A DNA stretch of 64,000 bases from Thermoguttaceae bacterium. GTDB taxonomy: Bacteria; Planctomycetota; Planctomycetia; Pirellulales; Thermoguttaceae. How positions within the stretch are numbered: the first letter of the stretch is position 1; every line of letters begins with the position of its first letter. The translations under genes and the position numbers were made by a program. Shown piece by piece: positions 59,321 through 64,000 of this stretch. The DNA is taken from contig JAFRAC010000015.1 in the NCBI GenBank assembly GCA_017405595.1, positions 1-64,000 on the forward strand, given 5' to 3'. Below the pieces are notes generated by a model. That model did no database searches. It saw only the letters and a program-made list of their open reading frames with translations, and was not told the DNA's origin.

Positions 59321-60379
59321 ATGGATGATACACACGTCGGCGATGCCGCGCCTCTTCTTTCGCTGGTTACCCCGGCGTTCAACGAGGAAGCCAGTCTCGA
59401 AGAGTTTTACCGCCAGGCGGCGGCCTGTCTCGACGCGGCGGGGTATTCCTGGGAAATCATCATGGTCGACGACGGAAGCTCCGACGCCACCTCGGCGGTC
59501 ATCGAAAAGATTCATCAGCGGGACCGGCGCGTGCGGGGCGTCTCGTTCGCCCGGAACTTCGGGAACCAGATTGCCGTTTCGGCGGGGCTTGCCGCCGCGC
59601 GGGGCCGGGCCGTTGTCATCATCGACGCCGATCTTCAGCATCCGATCGAGCTGATTCCGGCGATGGTCGAAGCCTGGAAAAGCGGGTATCAGATCGTCAA
59701 CACGGTCCGGCGCTACGGGAACAAGGCTCCCCTTTCGAAGCGTTTCCTTTCCGCCGTCTTCTACAAAATCATGAATTTCCTTTCGGGCACCAAGATCGAA
59801 ACCGCGGCGCCCGACTTCAAGCTGCTCGACCGCAAGGTGGTCGATCTGCTGGTGCAGATGCCCGAGCGGACCCGTTATCTGAAAGCCCTGATCCCCTGGC
59901 TGGGGTTCACCCACACTTCAATTCCGTTCGACTGCAAAGAGCGGTACGCGGGGAAAACCTCGTTCAATTTTGTGCGTCTTGCCGAGCTGGCGCTCGACGG
60001 GATTATCAGTTTTACCACCAAGCCGCTCCGATGGATCATTTACTTAGGCTCGCTCGTCCTGCTGATCACGGTTCCCTACGGCTGCTGGGCGCTCTTTCAG
60101 TTCTGTTTTCTCGGTCCGAAAACCGCCGGCTGGACCTCGCTGATCCTGGTCAACCTCCTGTTGGGGGGGACCACGCTCATTTCGCTCGGAATCCTCGGCG
60201 AGTATATCGGCCGCATCTACAACGAGGTCAAGCAGCGTCCCCTCTACACGGTCAAAAAGACCTGGGGAATCGACGAAAAGAAGATCGCGCAGGCGGCGTT
60301 CGGCCGCGATCAGGACGGCGGGCCGCAAACCGGCCCGAACGGCCGGGCGGAAGAGCACGATGACCGAACTGATCTTTAA
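59321..60379 (+). CDS. Family 2 glycosyltransferase, ArnC/DPM type
   Basis: A 352-residue membrane glycosyltransferase. LSLVTPAFNEEASLEEFYRQ, EIIMVDDGSSDAT and IIDADLQHPIELIP contain the GT-A nucleotide-sugar and DxD motifs of undecaprenyl- or dolichyl-phosphate sugar transferases; two C-terminal helices (IIYLGSLVLLITVPYGCWAL and LILVNLLLGGTTLISLGILG) end in the typical GEYIGRIYNEVKQRP. It transfers a sugar from a nucleotide to polyprenyl phosphate. Start 59321 is preferred over GTG 59294. Its 3' end overlaps the YdjC-family deacetylase gene by 20 bp, indicating coupled translation and a shared pathway. Confidence 0.87.
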   Translation: MDDTHVGDAAPLLSLVTPAFNEEASLEEFYRQAAACLDAAGYSWEIIMVDDGSSDATSAVIEKIHQRDRRVRGVSFARNFGNQIAVSAGLAAARGRAVVIIDADLQHPIELIPAMVEAWKSGYQIVNTVRRYGNKAPLSKRFLSAVFYKIMNFLSGTKIETAAPDFKLLDRKVVDLLVQMPERTRYLKALIPWLGFTHTSIPFDCKERYAGKTSFNFVRLAELALDGIISFTTKPLRWIIYLGSLVLLITVPYGCWALFQFCFLGPKTAGWTSLILVNLLLGGTTLISLGILGEYIGRIYNEVKQRPLYTVKKTWGIDEKKIAQAAFGRDQDGGPQTGPNGRAEEHDDRTDL

Positions 60380-61310
60380 CGCCGATGATTTCGGCCTTTC
60401 GCCGGCGGTCAACCGGTCGATCGCCGAGTGCGCGGCAAGCGGTCTTCTGACCTCGGCTTCGCTGATGGTCACCCACGCGGCCGCCGAGGATGGGGTTCTT
60501 TTAAACGGCTCTCTTGAACACCCCCTTCATCTCGGCCTTCACTTCTGCCTGACAAGCGGCAGGGCGTGCGCTCCGGCCGGGTCGATTCCGCTCCTGGCCG
60601 GGAAGGACGGCACGTTCCGGCACGGGTTCCTTTCCCTCGCGCGGCTTCTGGCCTCGGGCGCGCGCCGCGAGGCCGCCGCCCAGATCGGCCTGGAGTTCCG
60701 GGCGCAATACGCCCGGTTCGAAGAGTTCCTGGCGCGCGCGCCGGGAACCGCCGCCGATCACCTCGACTCGCACCAGCATATTCACGTCTTCCCCGCCGTG
60801 ACGGCGCTGCTTCTCGGCCAGGCCCAAAAGAAGAACCTCGTTTTGCGGATCCCCGCCGAACCGGTCGGCTCCCTCTTTCGGGCGGTTCGTCCTCCGTTTG
60901 CCTTTCACCTGAAAGGCCTGATGAAAAAGAGTATCCTCGGCCATTACCTCCGGCAGAGCCGCGCCGCGCTCGGCGCCGCGCCGAAAGCTCCGATCTATTT
61001 CGGGATCATCGATTCCGGACGAATGAACCTCGGCGCGGTAACCGCCGTCCTGAAAACGCTCCCCCGTCTGACAAGGCAAAAAGAGTTTCAAAACCGGCAG
61101 GCCGAGATCAACTTGCATCCGTGGCAGGTGACCGGCAGGGGCGAAGTGGTTCCGGAATCCGCTTCGGCCGCCGACCGCGCATTCGGCACATCATTTCACC
61201 GGGAAGAAGAGTTCAATCTGTTTATAAATAACGCGCCCCAAATCCGAGCGCAAATGTCGGATTTGGGGATCATTGCGTCACACTTCGGAACGCCGGCGCG
61301 GGACCGGTGA
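60360..61310 (+). CDS. YdjC/HpnK-family carbohydrate deacetylase
   Basis: A 316-residue ChbG/HpnK-type polysaccharide deacetylase. IFNADDFGLSPAVNRSI holds the metal Asp pair, LGLHFCLTSG the first His, and HLDSHQHIHVFP the second His cluster. Relatives deacetylate N-acetyl-hexosamine groups, for example in hopanoid lipid HpnK or chitooligosaccharide ChbG. Translational overlap with a GT2 enzyme suggests the pair makes and then deacetylates a lipid-linked amino sugar; hopanoid linkage cannot be shown since no squalene-hopene gene is present. Confidence 0.85.
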   Translation: MTELIFNADDFGLSPAVNRSIAECAASGLLTSASLMVTHAAAEDGVLLNGSLEHPLHLGLHFCLTSGRACAPAGSIPLLAGKDGTFRHGFLSLARLLASGARREAAAQIGLEFRAQYARFEEFLARAPGTAADHLDSHQHIHVFPAVTALLLGQAQKKNLVLRIPAEPVGSLFRAVRPPFAFHLKGLMKKSILGHYLRQSRAALGAAPKAPIYFGIIDSGRMNLGAVTAVLKTLPRLTRQKEFQNRQAEINLHPWQVTGRGEVVPESASAADRAFGTSFHREEEFNLFINNAPQIRAQMSDLGIIASHFGTPARDR

Positions 61311-61328
61311 AGTTCAGAAGAAAAAAGC

Positions 61329-61418
61329 TTAGTCTTTACGATGCCGGATCTTCGAACGCATTCGCCGCTTTTTTCTACCGAGCTTCCGCCGACCTTTACC
61401 CGTCTTTTTGGTTCCCAC
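61329..61418 (-). CDS. Very small basic AURKAIP1/COX24-like protein
   Basis: A 29-residue ORF, GTKKTGKGRRKLGRKKRR then MRSKIRHRKD, with 16 Lys/Arg. The pattern K..RRKL.RKKRRMR.KIRHRK fits the AURKAIP1/COX24 C-terminal domain, found in mitoribosomal protein mS38 and as tiny stand-alone proteins in Planctomycetes. The GTG start is supported by GGAG six bases upstream. TTTTTT follows the stop. It is 86 bp downstream of ispE on the same strand. Too short for standard gene callers; probably ribosome- or RNA-associated by family analogy. Confidence 0.6.
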   Translation of the reverse strand: MGTKKTGKGRRKLGRKKRRMRSKIRHRKD

Positions 61419-61504
61419 TGCTGACTCCGTATGTGTTAATTCACTAAAATGTTTCTGCTTGCCGGCGGACAAGGAACAGATTGCCCGCCGATGTAAAAAT
61501 CAAT

Positions 61505-62434
61505 CTACCTCGATAATATATCATAAACCGAAAGCGGGGAAAGGGGGGAGGCGATTGTTGAGCAGGCGAAAACTTTTCCCGAAATACCTGATTTCTCAAT
61601 CCTCTCTTTCAGTCCGGCGGCTTCGGCCGGACCGGCTGCCGGCGCGTAAAGCGCGGTTCCGCTGCCGGTCAGGCGAAACGTTCCGAAGGGAGCCAGATCG
61701 GCAAAAAGGCGGTCAAGTACGGGGGAAAGACGCCGGGCTGTTTCTTCGAACCGGTTGAAGAAGAGTGGGGCCAGATCGGTGTTTCTCCGGCGGAGCGCTT
61801 CGATCAGCCGGCCGGGTGTTTCCCTCTTTTCGGGGGGAGTCTCCCCCGCAGCCCGGTAAACCGCGGCGGTCGAAAGGCCGAACGGGGGTTTCACGACCAC
61901 AACATCAAGCGGCGGAACACCCTCGATCGGGGCGGTCACCTCGCCGCGGCCGGAACCGAGCGCAAAACCGTTCTCAAAGAAGAGGGGAACGTCGCTGCCG
62001 ACACGCGCGCCGATTTCGGCGAGTCTCTTTTGGGGGTAATTCAATCCCCAGAGCCGGTTCAGGCCGGCAATGACCGCCGCGGCGTCGGAAGAGCCGCCTC
62101 CGAGCCCCGCTTCCGACGGGATTCGTTTGACCAGCCGGATCGAAACCGGCATCGTAACAGCGGATTCCTCGGCCAGGGCGCGCGCTCCCCTGACGGCAAG
62201 ATTCCGATCGTCGGCCGGAATCACGGCCGAAAGATCGCGCCCCGCCTCATCGACACAGGCGAGCCGGACGCCGCTTGCGCCGCGGCCGGGAATCTCGATG
62301 GTCAGATCGTCATAGAGGGAGATCGGCGCTGTGACGGTCAGGATGTTGTGATAGCCGTCGGGGCGCCGGTCCAGAACCTCGAAAAAGAGGTTCAGCTTGG
62401 CCGGCGCACGGAGCTCAATCGAGGACGATTTCAT
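61505..62434 (-). CDS. ispE: 4-diphosphocytidyl-2-C-methyl-D-erythritol kinase
   Basis: A 309-residue GHMP kinase of the MEP isoprenoid pathway. APAKLNLFFEVLDRRPDGYHNI is the N-terminal motif; PSEAGLGGGSSDAAAVIAGL is the ATP-binding motif 2; DVPLFFENGFALGSGRGE and FRLTGSGTALYAP (motif 3) are intact. Complete. Confidence 0.95.
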   Translation of the reverse strand: MKSSSIELRAPAKLNLFFEVLDRRPDGYHNILTVTAPISLYDDLTIEIPGRGASGVRLACVDEAGRDLSAVIPADDRNLAVRGARALAEESAVTMPVSIRLVKRIPSEAGLGGGSSDAAAVIAGLNRLWGLNYPQKRLAEIGARVGSDVPLFFENGFALGSGRGEVTAPIEGVPPLDVVVVKPPFGLSTAAVYRAAGETPPEKRETPGRLIEALRRRNTDLAPLFFNRFEETARRLSPVLDRLFADLAPFGTFRLTGSGTALYAPAAGPAEAAGLKERIEKSGISGKVFACSTIASPLSPLSVYDILSR

Positions 62435-62497
62435 CTTTTCTCTTTTCGGCGGAATGCCGGCGGCTTCCGTTCCGCAGCGGGGGCGGAGGAAAGCCTG

Positions 62498-63061
62498 TCA
62501 GAATTTCTTTAAGAGCCAGGCGATGTTTTCGGCGAGGGTGTCGAGCGTCTGAATCCCTTCGGCATCGCGGCCGGCTTCCCCTTTTTCTTTGCCGGTCAGA
62601 ACGTTCCAGTACGAAGAACCGGGAACAATCATCTCGGAAGCGAGGAAGAACATGTTGATTTGGGCAAAGGTGAAATTCTGCCCGGCGCGGCGCGCCACCG
62701 CGACCGAAGCGCCGATCTTGCGCCGGAGAAAGTTCCCGCCCCTCCGCGCAACGGAACCGACGCGGCCGATGAGCGCCATCAGCTGGGGGGTCGCCGAACC
62801 GAACCAGACCGGGGAACCGAGAATGATCGCATCGGACCGGGCAAACTTCGGCAGGAGAAGATCGAAATTCGGATCGGGAATCACACAGCCGCGGCCTTTG
62901 GCGCACTCGTAGCAGGCCGCGCACGGCTTAACCGGAAACTCCGCAAGGGAAACGAACTCGGTTTCGACCCCCGACCGGGCAAGACCGGCAAGAACACGCT
63001 GAACCGCAATATCTGTATTGCCGGCCCGACGCGGACTGCCGGAAACACCGAGCGCTTTCAC
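62498..63061 (-). CDS. Flavodoxin-family iron-sulfur/NADPH-FMN reductase
   Basis: A 187-residue flavodoxin-fold protein. The N-terminus GVSGSPRRAGNTDIAV is the FMN-phosphate loop; KPCAACYECAKGRGCVIPD has the compact cysteine motif of iron-sulfur flavoproteins; LGSPVWFGSATPQLMALIGR is the flavin-binding core. Such proteins transfer electrons or reduce small molecules. It is followed by ispE, 63 bp downstream on the same strand. Confidence 0.82.
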   Translation of the reverse strand: MKALGVSGSPRRAGNTDIAVQRVLAGLARSGVETEFVSLAEFPVKPCAACYECAKGRGCVIPDPNFDLLLPKFARSDAIILGSPVWFGSATPQLMALIGRVGSVARRGGNFLRRKIGASVAVARRAGQNFTFAQINMFFLASEMIVPGSSYWNVLTGKEKGEAGRDAEGIQTLDTLAENIAWLLKKF

Positions 63062-63097
63062 CCTGCGGACCCTTTAAAAGAACAGCAGAAAAAAAGA

Positions 63098-63361
63098 CTA
63101 CTTGGCGGCAGGAGCGAGGGCCTTGGCCTGAACACGGCGGGTGACCGCGCCGCAGCGGAGGCACTGGGTGCAGACGCGCACGGTTTTGTTGGTGCCGTTT
63201 TCGGTCGTGATACGGACGCTCTGAAGATTGGGACGGAACTCACGGCGGGTGATGCCGGTGACCTTGGTACCAACCCCCTTGAGGCGTTTCGCGCGCCCGC
63301 GGGTAGTCATCTGATTGCCGATCTGACGGCCTTTTCCACAAATTTCACAAATCCGAGACAT
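63098..63361 (-). CDS. rpmB: Ribosomal protein bL28
   Basis: An 87-residue 50S protein. SRICEICGKGRQIGNQ, RREFRPNLQSVRI and VRVCTQCLRCGAV are family hallmarks, with zinc-ribbon type CxxC pairs (four-Cys form). ATG at 63361 with AAGGGA upstream; a TTG three codons earlier is less likely. rpmG is not adjacent. Its promoter is the TTGCCG type. Confidence 0.96.
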   Translation of the reverse strand: MSRICEICGKGRQIGNQMTTRGRAKRLKGVGTKVTGITRREFRPNLQSVRITTENGTNKTVRVCTQCLRCGAVTRRVQAKALAPAAK

Positions 63362-63412
63362 TTTCAATTCCCTTAATGGTGAGGGTGTTTGCTTTTAAGA
63401 TAGCTTCGGTAG

Positions 63413-63440
63413 ATTATAGGGCCGATTCAATAAGCGGCAA
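63413..63440 (-). promoter_or_regulatory. Promoter of rpmB
   Basis: Minus strand TTGCCG (63440-63435), 16-bp spacer, TATAAT (63418-63413), identical in -35 and spacer to the tRNA-Leu promoter. About 50 bp before the start. The rest of the gap to 63544 holds two G/C hairpins: one around 63480-63505 and GTCCCGC/GCGGGAC at 63515-63536, possibly ending panD transcription. Confidence 0.75.
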
Positions 63441-63544
63441 GGGGGGCAAGGAAAAACTTCCCGGAACGCCCCTTCCCGGCCGGCGGGGATTTCATCCCCC
63501 GGCCGCCCGGGGCCGTCCCGCACGGGAAAGCGGGACAGGCTGAA

Positions 63545-63892
63545 CTATTTGACCCGGTTTTGAGAATCGACTTTGACGACCTTCGCCTGATAGCCGGCGA
63601 GCTCTTCCGGGGAATACTGGGCGTAGGTGATGATCACCAGAATGTCGCCGACAACCCCGGCACGGGCAGCCGGACCGTTGAGCATGACGGTACCGCTCCC
63701 CCGGGGAGCCTCGATCGCGTAGGTGACCAGCCGCTGCCCGTTATTGACGTTCAGCACCTGGACCTGCTCGCCGGGAAGGATTTCGGCGGCTTCGAGCAGC
63801 CCGGCGTCGATGGCGATGCTCCCCTCGTAGTGGAGATCGCAGCCGGTGAGGGTGGCCCGGTGGATTTTCGACTTTAACATGGTTCGAAACAT
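63545..63892 (-). CDS. panD: Aspartate 1-decarboxylase
   Basis: A 115-residue pyruvoyl enzyme making beta-alanine for pantothenate. MLKSKIHRATLTGCDLHYEGS ends at the Gly-Ser self-cleavage site (DLHYEG-SIAID), which creates the pyruvoyl group; LVTYAIEAPRGSG and GDILVIITYAQ complete the family pattern. I start at 63892 (MFRTMLKS) after GGAAGG; a start at 63880 is possible. The frame extends upstream to 63961 with non-family residues. Confidence 0.94.
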   Translation of the reverse strand: MFRTMLKSKIHRATLTGCDLHYEGSIAIDAGLLEAAEILPGEQVQVLNVNNGQRLVTYAIEAPRGSGTVMLNGPAARAGVVGDILVIITYAQYSPEELAGYQAKVVKVDSQNRVK

Positions 63893-64000
63893 GGCTTCTG
63901 TTTCCTTCCGGAAGTAAAGACCAAAGGACCACCGAATTATACGCGTTTTTTTCCTTTTCAAAAGACCCGGCGTTCCGGCCCTTCCGGGGGGCCTCGAATC

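Noticed and set aside
57431..59914. Minus-strand open frame of 827 codons opposite leuA and the GT2 gene
   Set aside because: Antisense shadow of clear genes with leader signals on the plus strand.

Overview
The window looks like a chromosomal segment of a planctomycete. The gene set fits that phylum: two Hanks-type Ser/Thr kinases sharing a planctomycete-style N-terminal extension, a fused AMMECR1-Memo protein, a BRCT-MerR-TPR protein, a PSP1/RicT protein with an Arg-rich tail, a GYF_2-domain membrane protein, secreted carbohydrate-active enzymes, and rsmH without the usual ftsL/ftsI/mur neighbours. The Gram-negative-type lipoproteins, GC-rich coding bias and absence of dcw-cluster genes agree. 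The assignment to phylum is inference from gene content; no rRNA is present. Secreted CE15 and GH106-like enzymes point to a plant-polysaccharide-degrading lifestyle.

Layout. 1-1.3 kb is low-GC accessory DNA: the fragment of a type IIG restriction enzyme (TaqI_C specificity domain) facing a Bacteroides Mpi-like serine invertase. 1.3-9.6 kb is mostly plus-strand: GYF_2 membrane protein, tRNA-Pro, (minus-strand def), vWA protein, phosphohexomutase, rpiB, a TPR protein, a CE15 esterase and a HicB-like orphan. 9.8-31.9 kb is almost all minus-strand: tyrS-ricT; a LolD/MacB-type ABC exporter with a DUF4190-DUF3299 protein; AMMECR1-Memo; a purL-purQ-metG-prepilin peptidase-like-priA run; BRCT-MerR-TPR; and rsmH followed by a 951-residue acidic LysM protein. 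32.2-38.7 kb is plus-strand: an exported unknown, a GH106-like enzyme, a YhaM-like OB-HD protein and a Ser/Thr kinase. 38.7-43.2 kb holds a KaiC-like ATPase, coaD, thpR, tRNA-Leu, hemD, a lipoprotein and a flavin reductase. 43.6-50.1 kb is a plus-strand trio: GAP1-like protein, membrane-anchored trypsin-like protease and AddB-like nuclease.

50.2-52.8 kb is a sharply AT-rich island with three related polytopic membrane proteins, one carrying leucine-rich repeats, separated by short repeated sequences. It is the strongest candidate here for an undescribed system. The rest returns to core genes: znuC-like ATPase, dnaB, a kinase with a degenerate receiver domain, leuA, GT2-HpnK pair, ispE, a very small AURKAIP1/COX24-like protein, rpmB and panD.

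Regulation. A recurring promoter layout is visible: TTGnnn, 16-18 bp (most often 16), then TATAAT-like. The tRNA-Pro, tRNA-Leu and rpmB promoters share the same TTGCCG -35 and 16-bp spacer. Very long antisense open frames (up to about 1,360 codons) run opposite real genes and are treated as codon-bias artefacts.
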